A stretch of 12,683 nucleotides of DNA, taken from positions 1 to 12,683 of the forward strand of contig NZ_JALNZY010000057.1 in assembly GCF_023229105.1 (NCBI RefSeq), given 5' to 3'. Position 1 is the first letter of the stretch. Each line of letters starts with the position of its first letter. Positions 5,354 to 11,896 of this stretch are shown piece by piece. A model generated the notes under the pieces. That model made no database searches. It was not told where the DNA came from and was given only the letters and a program-made list of their open reading frames with translations. The DNA comes from Sulfurimonas sp. GTDB taxonomy: Bacteria; Campylobacterota; Campylobacteria; Campylobacterales; Sulfurimonadaceae. The position numbers and the translations under genes are program-made.

Positions 5354-8062
5354 ATGCAAGAGAATAGTAACTGGCACTCTTTGGAAAAAGATGAAGTTCT
5401 AAAGATACTAAATAGCTCACAAGATGGACTAAATAGCGCCGAAGTTGAGGTAAAACTCAAAAAATATGGACCGAACAAACTTCAAGAAGAGAAGAAAAAG
5501 AGTCCTATTGTGCGTTTTTTTATGCAGTTTAACAATCTTTTGATCTATGTACTCCTAGCAGCCGCCTTTTTAACTGCTACTCTTGGGCATTTTATCGATA
5601 CTTCCGTCATTTTAGGTGTTGTAATTATAAATGCTATTATCGGCTTTATTCAAGAGAGCAAGGCAGAAGATGCTATGCAGGCTATAAAAAAGATGTTGGC
5701 ATTTAGCGCTATAGTATTAAGAGATGGACATAAGAAAAAAATAAACAGCGAAGAGCTTGTTATTGGCGATATTGTTTTTATGGAGCCGGGAGACAGAGTC
5801 TTAGCGGATACTAGGCTTCTGCACACAAACAGCTTCAGTGCTCAAGAGTCACTTCTTACGGGCGAGTCTCTTCCTGTTGAGAAAAATCCAAAAAAAGTCA
5901 AAAATGAGGCGATGATTGCGGATAGATCTTGCATGGTTTTTGCGGGAACTATTGCATCAAGCGGATATGCAAAAGGGGTAGTCACAGCAACCGCAAACAA
6001 TACAGAATTGGGGCGAATTAGCGGAATGATTAGTAGCGTAGAGGTACTAAAGACTCCTCTTATTGAGCAGATGGATAAGTTTGCAAAAGGGCTTACTCTC
6101 TTTTTAATCCTTTTTTCCGTATTAATTTTTATCATCGGTTACTTTATAAAAGATTTTGCATTTGATGAACTTTTTATGGCAATAGTGGGGCTGTTTGTGT
6201 CGGCTATTCCTGAAGGTTTGCCAGCGGTTTTAACCATAACGCTTGCAGTCGGGGTTCGAGCAATGGCAAAAAAACATGCAATTATAAGAAATCTGCCAGC
6301 TATTGAGACGATCGGTTCAGTCTCCGTTATCTGCTCGGATAAAACAGGAACACTTACACAAAATGAGATGATGGTAGGTAGTATCGTCTCAAGTAAAAGT
6401 ATCTTTAGAGTTGAGGGAACAGGGTATGAACCCATAGGAGATATCTATTTAAAAGATAAGTTGATAGATGCCAATAAAAATGAATTGTTAAAGTTTTTGG
6501 CAAAAACATCTCTTTTATGCAGTGATGCTTTGATTAGTAAAGAAGAGGAGTCTTGGAAAATAGAGGGAAGTCCTACAGAAGCTGCTTTAGTAACGTTTGC
6601 ACATAAGATAGGTTTTGATGCAGATGAAGTTAGAGCGAGTTATAAACGAGAGGACATGATACCCTTTGATGCTAGACATAAGTTTATGGCAACTCTAAAT
6701 CATTCACATCAAGGCAGGTTCCTAATCGTAGTAAAGGGAGCGGCAGAGATTATAATAGAGATGTGCCGATTTGAATTTATAGATGCGAACAACACGCAAG
6801 AGATAGATTCTCTTTATTGGCAAGATATGGCAAAAGAGCTTGCATCACAGGGACAAAGAGTGTTGGCAGTAGCCTATAAAAATGTATCTAGCGATAAAGT
6901 AACTTTAAACTTTGATGATTTACAAAGTGATTTGGTTTTAATATCACTCTTTGGGCTGATAGACCCTCCAAGACCTGAGGCGAAAGTGGCTATACAAGAG
7001 TGCTACAACGCATATATAGATGTAAAGATGATAACTGGAGACCACCTCTTAACCGCAACAACAATAGGAAAAAGTATCGGGCTTAAAAATTGCGAGAATG
7101 CCCTAAGCGGGGCAGATATTGAAAAACTAAGTGATGAGGAATTAGGCGAAATAGTGCTAAAGACGGATATCTTTGCAAGAACTACCCCTGAGCATAAATT
7201 GAGATTAGTAAAAGCACTTCAAGCGCACTCAAAAATAGTAGCTATGACGGGTGATGGCGTAAATGACGCACCTGCATTAAGAAGAGCCAATGTAGGCATA
7301 GCAATGGGCAAAAAAGGAACAGAGGCAGCAAAGGAGTCAAGTGAGTTTGTTTTAACAGATGACAATTTTGCCTCCATAGTAAGTGCTATAAGAGAGGGCA
7401 GAAGGGTATATGACAATATAAAAAAGGTCATAAGTTGGACTTTGCCGACAAGCTTTGCAGAGGCTGCAGTGCTTGTCGTGGCTATTCTTTTTGGTATGGT
7501 TTTGCCGATTACGCCCATTCAGATATTGTGGGCAAATATGATAACTGCAACAACTTTGGGAATAGCGTTAGCTTTTGAGGCTGAGGAGAAAAATATAATG
7601 AAAAGAAGACCAAGAGCCATAGATGAACCTATATTAAACAAGGAGCTTATTTGGCATATAGTTTATGTTAGTGTTTTATTTTTGATAGTTGTTTTTGGCG
7701 CTTACTATTATGCCTTGCAAGATGGGCAAAGCTTAAGTTATGCAAGAACTTTAGCTTTAAACACTTTGGTGTTTATGGAAATTTTTCATCTCTTTTTCAT
7801 TAGAAATTTTAAAACACTCTCGATTGGCATATCTGACATTGCTGCAAATAAAATTGTCTGGAGCGCGGTTTGTATCACATTTTTCGCCCAAATAGCTATA
7901 ACATATATGCCGTTTTTTCAAGAAGTGTTTAAAACAGATTCTCTAGCTCTTTTTGATTTTGGCATGATATTTGTTGTGGGCACTGTTGTCTTTGCTCTTT
8001 TGGAACTTGAGAAACAGTTTAGGCTTAGAGTTATGAAAAAAAAGAGATTAGTTAGCTTATAG
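5354..8062 (+). CDS. P2-type cation-transporting ATPase (PMR1/SERCA-like)
   Basis: Inner-membrane ion pump of 902 residues, the usual size of P2 ATPases. Domains in order: N-terminal cation-ATPase domain (WHSLEKDEVLKIL), M1-M2 near 55-98, actuator domain with TGES (169-172), M3-M4 with PEGLP (286-290), phosphorylation motif DKTGTLT (Asp329), nucleotide-binding domain with VVKGA, hinge TGDGVNDAPAL (from 632), then M5-M10. The M4 glutamate Glu287, M5 Glu703 and M6 Asn728 match SERCA ion ligands. M6 reads NMITATT, so Ala732 replaces the aspartate equivalent to SERCA Asp800. The ion (Ca2+, Mn2+ or other) therefore cannot be assigned; some bacterial CtpF-like pumps seem similar from memory. It closes the cluster and overlaps the convergent cyclase gene by 11 bases. 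Confidence 0.92.
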   Translation: MQENSNWHSLEKDEVLKILNSSQDGLNSAEVEVKLKKYGPNKLQEEKKKSPIVRFFMQFNNLLIYVLLAAAFLTATLGHFIDTSVILGVVIINAIIGFIQESKAEDAMQAIKKMLAFSAIVLRDGHKKKINSEELVIGDIVFMEPGDRVLADTRLLHTNSFSAQESLLTGESLPVEKNPKKVKNEAMIADRSCMVFAGTIASSGYAKGVVTATANNTELGRISGMISSVEVLKTPLIEQMDKFAKGLTLFLILFSVLIFIIGYFIKDFAFDELFMAIVGLFVSAIPEGLPAVLTITLAVGVRAMAKKHAIIRNLPAIETIGSVSVICSDKTGTLTQNEMMVGSIVSSKSIFRVEGTGYEPIGDIYLKDKLIDANKNELLKFLAKTSLLCSDALISKEEESWKIEGSPTEAALVTFAHKIGFDADEVRASYKREDMIPFDARHKFMATLNHSHQGRFLIVVKGAAEIIIEMCRFEFIDANNTQEIDSLYWQDMAKELASQGQRVLAVAYKNVSSDKVTLNFDDLQSDLVLISLFGLIDPPRPEAKVAIQECYNAYIDVKMITGDHLLTATTIGKSIGLKNCENALSGADIEKLSDEELGEIVLKTDIFARTTPEHKLRLVKALQAHSKIVAMTGDGVNDAPALRRANVGIAMGKKGTEAAKESSEFVLTDDNFASIVSAIREGRRVYDNIKKVISWTLPTSFAEAAVLVVAILFGMVLPITPIQILWANMITATTLGIALAFEAEEKNIMKRRPRAIDEPILNKELIWHIVYVSVLFLIVVFGAYYYALQDGQSLSYARTLALNTLVFMEIFHLFFIRNFKTLSIGISDIAANKIVWSAVCITFFAQIAITYMPFFQEVFKTDSLALFDFGMIFVVGTVVFALLELEKQFRLRVMKKKRLVSL

Positions 8063-8071
8063 CTATCTGAT
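8036..8071 (-). terminator. possible terminator hairpin spanning both convergent stop codons
   Basis: Arms 8047-8056 and 8062-8071 pair around the five-base loop 8057-8061. The plus strand has one mismatch and one G-U pair, and the minus strand two mismatches. On the minus strand the stem is followed by CTC and eight T (complement of the A run 8036-8043), as expected for the end of the cyclase message. The A run itself encodes Lys-Lys near the ATPase C-terminus. The stem is modest, so this is tentative. Confidence 0.4.
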
Positions 8072-9299
8072 TTCTTCCGTTTTGTTTGGCGTTATGGAGC
8101 ATCATGTCGGCTTCATTTACGCTTGCGTTTAGATCTTCGTCATGGGTTGTTGTAACTCCCATAGATACGGTAAATTTTATCTCCTCGTTTTTGTCACGCA
8201 TACTTACATGATTCTCTACTTTTTCTTTGATTTTCTCAAAAATTTCCAGAGCTTTTTGTGCCGAGACATTTTTGAGTAAAATACAAAACTCCTCGCCGCC
8301 GAGTCTGGCAACAATATCATCGTTTGAAGTGCTTGTTCTTAGAATATCAGCTAAATTTACAATAACCCTATCGCCTATTTCTTGACTATACGTATCGTTA
8401 ATTTTTTTGAAATGGTCTATATCTATCATGGCAATTGCAAAATGTTCGGAGTTTTTTTTAGCATCATCAAAGTATTTTGAAGCGTTAGCAAAGAAATATC
8501 TTCTGTTATAAAGTCCGGTTAAGAAGTCACGATTTGCGTGGTTTGTTATCTCTTGAATATTTTCAAGCGCTTCGATAGAGTTGTTGATGCGGCATGAGAA
8601 CTCCTCTTTTGAGAAGGATTTTTTCATATAATCATTTGCCCCGTTTTTTAAAAATAGAGCTGTTGTCTCCTCGTCGTTGTCTTCAGAGACGACTATAATC
8701 GCCAAATCTGTTTTAGTGTAAGTTTTTCTTATCTCAATAGTAAGTTCAAGTCCGTCCATAACCGGCATATGGTAGTCTGTAAGAACCAAGCTAATGCTAG
8801 AATTTGTGCTTAAAATTCCAAGAGCTTCTTCCCCATGAGCAACGGCTATAACTTTAAAAAACATATTTTCAAGCAAACCTTGCATCTGTTTTCTAAATAC
8901 CATAGAGTCATCTATAACTAAAACTGTGTGATTGCTGTTTTTTTGAACTCTTTTGATAGTTTGGATGATATAGTTGACATCATTAACGCCGCTTTTATTT
9001 ACATAGTCTATGATATTTTTTTTCAAAACTGCTCTTCGGAAATCTTTATCGATGCTTGCGCTTAACACGATAACTCTGTTGTTAAGCTTGAGTGCATAGT
9101 CAACTATCTCCCCGTTTGGAGCATCAGGAAGGTTGAGATCTAGAAGAGTTAAAAAATATTTGTATCTTTTTAAAAACAACTTTGCCTCTTGTAGATTGTA
9201 TGCTGTATCAACTTCAAAATCTAGCTCTATAGATATTTTTTTTGCTATAAGTTTTGCTAAAGTTTTGTTGTCTTCTACTACTAAAATTCTCTTCTTCAT
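8052..9299 (-). CDS. REC-REC-GGDEF response regulator, predicted diguanylate cyclase
   Basis: Cytoplasmic signalling protein of 415 residues predicted to make cyclic di-GMP from two GTP when phosphorylated. Receiver 1 (about 1-120) has the acidic pair Glu9/Asp10, phospho-acceptor Asp54 (LLDLNLP), Ser80 and Lys102. Receiver 2 (about 124-245) has Asp130/Asp131, phospho-acceptor Asp175 (LTDYHMPVMDG), Ser205 and Lys226/227. The GGDEF domain (about 255-415) has DFLTGLYNRR (258-267), the metal ligand Asp293 and an active-type GGEEF (334-338). The inhibitory I-site RxxD, which would precede it, reads Ser325-x-x-Asp328 and so lacks its arginine. No histidine kinase is adjacent, so the input is unknown. 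AAGGA lies about 11 bases before the ATG at 9299. It is transcribed divergently from the helicase gene. Confidence 0.92.
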   Translation of the reverse strand: MKKRILVVEDNKTLAKLIAKKISIELDFEVDTAYNLQEAKLFLKRYKYFLTLLDLNLPDAPNGEIVDYALKLNNRVIVLSASIDKDFRRAVLKKNIIDYVNKSGVNDVNYIIQTIKRVQKNSNHTVLVIDDSMVFRKQMQGLLENMFFKVIAVAHGEEALGILSTNSSISLVLTDYHMPVMDGLELTIEIRKTYTKTDLAIIVVSEDNDEETTALFLKNGANDYMKKSFSKEEFSCRINNSIEALENIQEITNHANRDFLTGLYNRRYFFANASKYFDDAKKNSEHFAIAMIDIDHFKKINDTYSQEIGDRVIVNLADILRTSTSNDDIVARLGGEEFCILLKNVSAQKALEIFEKIKEKVENHVSMRDKNEEIKFTVSMGVTTTHDEDLNASVNEADMMLHNAKQNGRNQIAIS

Positions 9300-9339
9300 A
9301 GAGTGTAAATCCTTATGGGAGGGGGTAAAATGTCGGCAT

Positions 9340-9352
9340 ATTATAGTATAAT
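9340..9352. promoter_or_regulatory. palindromic bidirectional -10 element for cyclase and helicase genes
   Basis: ATTATA-G-TATAAT is a perfect palindrome made of two back-to-back consensus -10 boxes. The plus-strand box 9347-9352 ends 5 bases before the helicase ATG. The minus-strand box 9340-9345 would start the cyclase mRNA near 9333, leaving a leader of about 34 bases with an AAGGA site. The helicase has no usable Shine-Dalgarno at this spacing, so its mRNA is predicted to be leaderless. Confidence 0.6.
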
Positions 9353-9357
9353 TTTTT

Positions 9358-10620
9358 ATGGATTATTTCAAAGATATAACTGAAAAATTAAGAGCTTATA
9401 AGAATATTTTTTTAACCGGCGGTGCAGGTGTAGGCAAGACTACGATGACAAGAGATGTTATCGCGCACTATGAGGAGGAGGCAAAAAAAGTTGCAAAACT
9501 CGCCTCTACGGGAATGGCGGCAACGCTGATTGGCGGGCAAACTCTGCATAGTTTTTTAGACTTAGGAGTTGCAGGAAATTTGCAAGAGCTTGAGCAAAAC
9601 AAAAAACTTGAGATTAATAAAAAGGTTAAAAAGCTTATATTTAGTATGGATTTAATCGTGATAGATGAGATATCCATGGTAAGTGATGCGTTGCTTGATA
9701 TGATAGAACTTAGGTTAAAGCAGGCAGATTTTAAAGGCTCACTCCTTGTGGTGGGCGACTTTTTGCAGCTTCCTCCCATTGTGCGTGGTTATGGCGAGGT
9801 TAGATTTGCCTTTGAGTCGGCTTCATGGGAGAGATTTGCCTTTGAGACTATAGAGCTTACCCATATCTACAGAACCGATGATAGCGATTTTATAGAGCTT
9901 TTAGCACATGTCAGGGATGGTTTTGTGGATGAGGAGATACATAATACGCTTAATGCGTTTATAAAACCTCTTCCAAATGATTTGAGTGAGTTTACCTTTT
10001 TGTTTGGAAAAAATATCTCCGCATCTATGCACAATAAAAATCAGCTTGAATTTGTCGATAATGAGCTGCACATAAGAGAAGCGGGCATAGTTAAACATGT
10101 AAAAAGCGTAACAGATAGAGATATAGAGCGTTTTATAGATGATGCACGAATAGAGAAAGAACTTGAGTTGAAAGTCGGCGCTCCCGTGCTCTTTACAAGA
10201 AACTCATGGAACTACTTCAACGGGGAACGCGGGGTTGTTGTAAATATTGATGCGACTTATGTGTATGTTCAAAAAAGAGATGCTACGGTTGTAAAGCTCG
10301 AAGCGGTAGCTCAAAGCAAAGAGGTGTGGAAGGAGAGCAGTATCGCAGGAAAAAAAGAGCTACTTCAAGAGAGCCTCTTTAGTGTCTATCAATACCCTAT
10401 AAAACTTGCTTACGCAATAACTATACATAAATCACAAGGGATGAGCATAGAGGATTTAATAATCCAGACAAATGAGATTTTCGCACCCTCTCAGTTTTAT
10501 GTAGCAATTTCAAGAAGCTCAAATCCTGTGCGTCTCAATCTCATCGCTCCAAAAAAACAGTGGAGAGATATAGTTTTTGTAAATAAAAAGGCTCTTAGAT
10601 TTGTAAAAAAAGAGAGTTAA
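9358..10620 (+). CDS. Pif1-like SF1B DNA helicase
   Basis: ATP-dependent 5'-3' DNA helicase-like protein of 420 residues, near the minimal helicase core in size. Helicase motifs appear in order: I (Walker A) GGAGVGKTT (21-29), Ia near TGMAATLIGGQTLHSFLDLG, II IDEISMV (Asp103/Glu104), III GDFLQLPP (133-140), IV ELTHIYR, V with the UvrD-type signature AITIHKSQGMS (His357-Gly361) and VI YVAISR (381-386, Arg386). The TGMAA...TLHSF and GDFLQLPP patterns place it with Pif1/RecD-like enzymes rather than UvrD/Rep. Likely roles are displacing DNA structures or bound proteins during replication or repair; the specific role is not visible. The ATG at 9358 is 5 bases after a TATAAT box. The gene ends 4 bases from the convergent NosL-like gene. 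Confidence 0.9.
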   Translation: MDYFKDITEKLRAYKNIFLTGGAGVGKTTMTRDVIAHYEEEAKKVAKLASTGMAATLIGGQTLHSFLDLGVAGNLQELEQNKKLEINKKVKKLIFSMDLIVIDEISMVSDALLDMIELRLKQADFKGSLLVVGDFLQLPPIVRGYGEVRFAFESASWERFAFETIELTHIYRTDDSDFIELLAHVRDGFVDEEIHNTLNAFIKPLPNDLSEFTFLFGKNISASMHNKNQLEFVDNELHIREAGIVKHVKSVTDRDIERFIDDARIEKELELKVGAPVLFTRNSWNYFNGERGVVVNIDATYVYVQKRDATVVKLEAVAQSKEVWKESSIAGKKELLQESLFSVYQYPIKLAYAITIHKSQGMSIEDLIIQTNEIFAPSQFYVAISRSSNPVRLNLIAPKKQWRDIVFVNKKALRFVKKES

Positions 10621-10624
10621 GCGG

Positions 10625-10927
10625 TTATTTTATTAAACCCTCATTTTTCATTTTTGTATAGGTTTCGTAATCTACTACGCTTCCGCCGTATTTTTTTACA
10701 TGCTCTTTTGCATCTTCTTGCCTTGCAAATGCAAAATAATCCTGCATAGTCCCATATTTATGACTATCTATAACATAAAAGGCATCTTTTGCATCAACTA
10801 AACCATAGTTTTTTGCGTCAATTATATACTTCACTTCTTCTTGCTCAATTTGTGTCTGCGTACCCCCTTGTATCTCTGAAGAAATAAGAGATACTACGAC
10901 TAAACATATAAATAAAATAGTTTTCAT
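10625..10927 (-). CDS. small exported NosL-like protein (C-terminal NosL half only)
   Basis: A 100-residue protein with a Sec-type signal at its start (MKTILFICLVVVSLIS, cleavage probably around 16-22). Cys8 lies inside the hydrophobic stretch and does not form a lipobox. Residues 32-90 (VKYIIDAKNY, DAKDAFYVIDSHKYG, FAFARQEDAKEH, KYGGSVVDYE) resemble the second lobe of NosL, the copper chaperone for nitrous oxide reductase, with its A-x-YV-x-x-S-x-x-x-G, F-A-x-x-x-x-A and GG-x-V-x-x-F/Y pattern. The N-terminal lobe with the copper-binding Cys/Met motif is absent, so copper binding by that site is not possible. It may be a periplasmic paralogue with another role. GGA lies 5 bases before the ATG. 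The resemblance is from memory of the family and no nos gene is adjacent. Confidence 0.7.
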   Translation of the reverse strand: MKTILFICLVVVSLISSEIQGGTQTQIEQEEVKYIIDAKNYGLVDAKDAFYVIDSHKYGTMQDYFAFARQEDAKEHVKKYGGSVVDYETYTKMKNEGLIK

Positions 10928-11085
10928 GCTAATCCGTTGTTGTAAATTTTATAGTAAATGATACCAATATAAGCACAATAAGGCAATGTTTAAAAAAATA
11001 ATTTTATAAATTTTATTAATATATCTTAAAAAGGAGGGAGAAGGTAAGAGAAATTAGCATGTGAGAAATCACATGCTAAAAAATA
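10928..11085. other. intergenic region between peroxiredoxin and NosL-like genes
   Basis: This 158-base, very AT-rich gap holds a possible minus-strand -10 for the NosL-like gene (TATAAA, complement of 10948-10953), a purine-rich AGGAGGG at 11032-11038 with no start codon at a useful distance, and the peroxiredoxin terminator at its right end. No further gene is supported. Confidence 0.5.
11051..11079 (-). terminator. intrinsic terminator of the peroxiredoxin gene
   Basis: Arms 11054-11064 and 11069-11079 form a perfect 11-bp stem (core AGCATGTGA with TCACATGCT) around a four-base loop. On the minus strand the stem begins 6 bases after the peroxiredoxin stop and is followed by TTTCTCTT. This is the best hairpin in the window. 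The U tract is short, so some read-through towards the NosL-like gene is possible. Confidence 0.7.
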
Positions 11086-11682
11086 TTATAGTTTTTCGCT
11101 GTTTTTAGCAAGGTACTCTGCAACGCCCTCAGTTGAAGCCTTCATGCCCTCATCGCCTTTTTGCCATCCTGCAGCACAAACTTCGCCATGTTCGTCATGA
11201 AACTGCATCGCATCTACCATTCTAATCATCTCATCGATGTTTCTTCCCAACGGCAAGTCATTGATAACTGCATGACGAACGATACCTTTGGCATCAATAA
11301 GAAATGAACCACGAAGTGCAACTGATTCGCCAAAAAGTACATCGTAATCTTTAGATATTTTTTTGCTCAAATCTGCAACTAGTGGAAACTTAACTCTTCC
11401 GATACCGCCATTGTTCACAGGAGTCTCTCTCCATGCAAAGTGTGAAAATTGGCTATCAACAGAAACGCCGATTACATTTACGCCGCGGCTTTTGAAATCT
11501 TCAACTCTATGTGAGAATGCAATAATTTCAGAAGGGCAAACAAAAGTAAAATCAAGTGGATAGAAAAATAAAACTGTACCTTTTTTACCGAAATTTTCTG
11601 ATAATTTGAAATCTTCTACTATAGAGCCATCAGCTAAAACTGTCGTAGCCGTAAAATCCGGGGCAGGGTTTGTTACTAACAT
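11086..11682 (-). CDS. typical 2-Cys peroxiredoxin (AhpC/TSA family)
   Basis: Cytoplasmic thiol peroxidase of 198 residues that reduces H2O2, organic peroxides and peroxynitrite. Active-site residues are all present: Pro42, Thr46 and peroxidatic Cys49 (DFTFVCPSE), Arg124, and resolving Cys169 (GEVCAAGW) in the C-terminal extension, as expected for a head-to-tail dimer. The GGIG motif (92-95) is followed at the C-terminus by EYLAK, a Tyr-Leu in place of the Tyr-Phe of hyperoxidation-sensitive enzymes. Sensitivity is therefore unclear. The electron donor (thioredoxin or AhpF-like) is not encoded here. An AAAGGA ribosome site lies about 7 bases before the ATG at 11682. It is single-gene, divergent from metK, with its own terminator. 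GATAAT motifs in the upstream region may be Fur/PerR sites. Confidence 0.95.
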   Translation of the reverse strand: MLVTNPAPDFTATTVLADGSIVEDFKLSENFGKKGTVLFFYPLDFTFVCPSEIIAFSHRVEDFKSRGVNVIGVSVDSQFSHFAWRETPVNNGGIGRVKFPLVADLSKKISKDYDVLFGESVALRGSFLIDAKGIVRHAVINDLPLGRNIDEMIRMVDAMQFHDEHGEVCAAGWQKGDEGMKASTEGVAEYLAKNSEKL

Positions 11683-11740
11683 ATAAATGTCCTTTTAATT
11701 TGTTTTGAAAATTCTAACTAAACATAAGTAACAAAACTCT

Positions 11741-11775
11741 GATTATCTAAAGTAATATTTTTATTTAAAGATAAT
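11741..11775. promoter_or_regulatory. possible Fur/PerR-like operator upstream of peroxiredoxin gene
   Basis: ATTATCT at 11742-11748 and AGATAAT at 11769-11775 form a 7-bp inverted repeat about 20 bases apart, and TTAGATAA follows at 11795-11802. GATAAT hexamers are the building block of Fur-family boxes, and PerR controls peroxidases in related genera. In DNA this AT-rich such words are common, so the call is weak. Confidence 0.3.
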
Positions 11776-11843
11776 TTTTATTATTTAAAAAAACTTAGAT
11801 AAATAACTAGCTGATACAAAAATAGATATTAAACATTATAAGA

Positions 11844-11849
11844 TATAAT
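11844..11849 (+). promoter_or_regulatory. -10 box of the metK promoter
   Basis: A perfect TATAAT hexamer lies 47 bases before the metK ATG, with no recognisable -35. Transcription would begin near 11856, giving a leader of about 41 bases that contains a stem-loop and the AAGGA ribosome site. Confidence 0.55.
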
Positions 11850-11859
11850 TTTGCTGATT

Positions 11860-11878
11860 TATAGGGCTAGACCCTATA
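11860..11878 (+). other. stem-loop in the metK leader
   Basis: TATAGGG and CCCTATA form a perfect 7-bp stem around the loop CTAGA, starting about 4 bases after the predicted mRNA start and ending 7 bases before the AAGGA site at 11886-11890. It may protect the 5' end or act in regulation. It is too small and lacks the conserved parts to be called a known SAM riboswitch. Confidence 0.5.
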
Positions 11879-11896
11879 TCTCAATAAGGAAAATCG

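Noticed and set aside
9330..9383. A 17-codon ORF with a strong GGAGGGGG site 4-5 bases upstream, overlapping the helicase start.
   Set aside because: It needs a transcript starting upstream of 9317, whereas the only clear plus-strand promoter is at 9347-9352. The G run probably just reflects the cyclase leader on the other strand. It remains the main alternative to a leaderless helicase.
10604..10645. Terminator between the convergent helicase and NosL-like genes.
   Set aside because: The minus strand has a T7 run (complement of 10605-10611) but only a 4-bp stem about 12 bases away from it.
11032..11077. Perfect AGGAGG on the plus strand followed by ATG TGA or a GTG-started 15-codon ORF.
   Set aside because: The start codons are about 20 bases away, and the region is the peroxiredoxin terminator on the opposite strand.
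11856..11896. SAM riboswitch before metK.
   Set aside because: The leader is only about 41 bases with one short hairpin and none of the conserved cores I know for SAM riboswitch classes.
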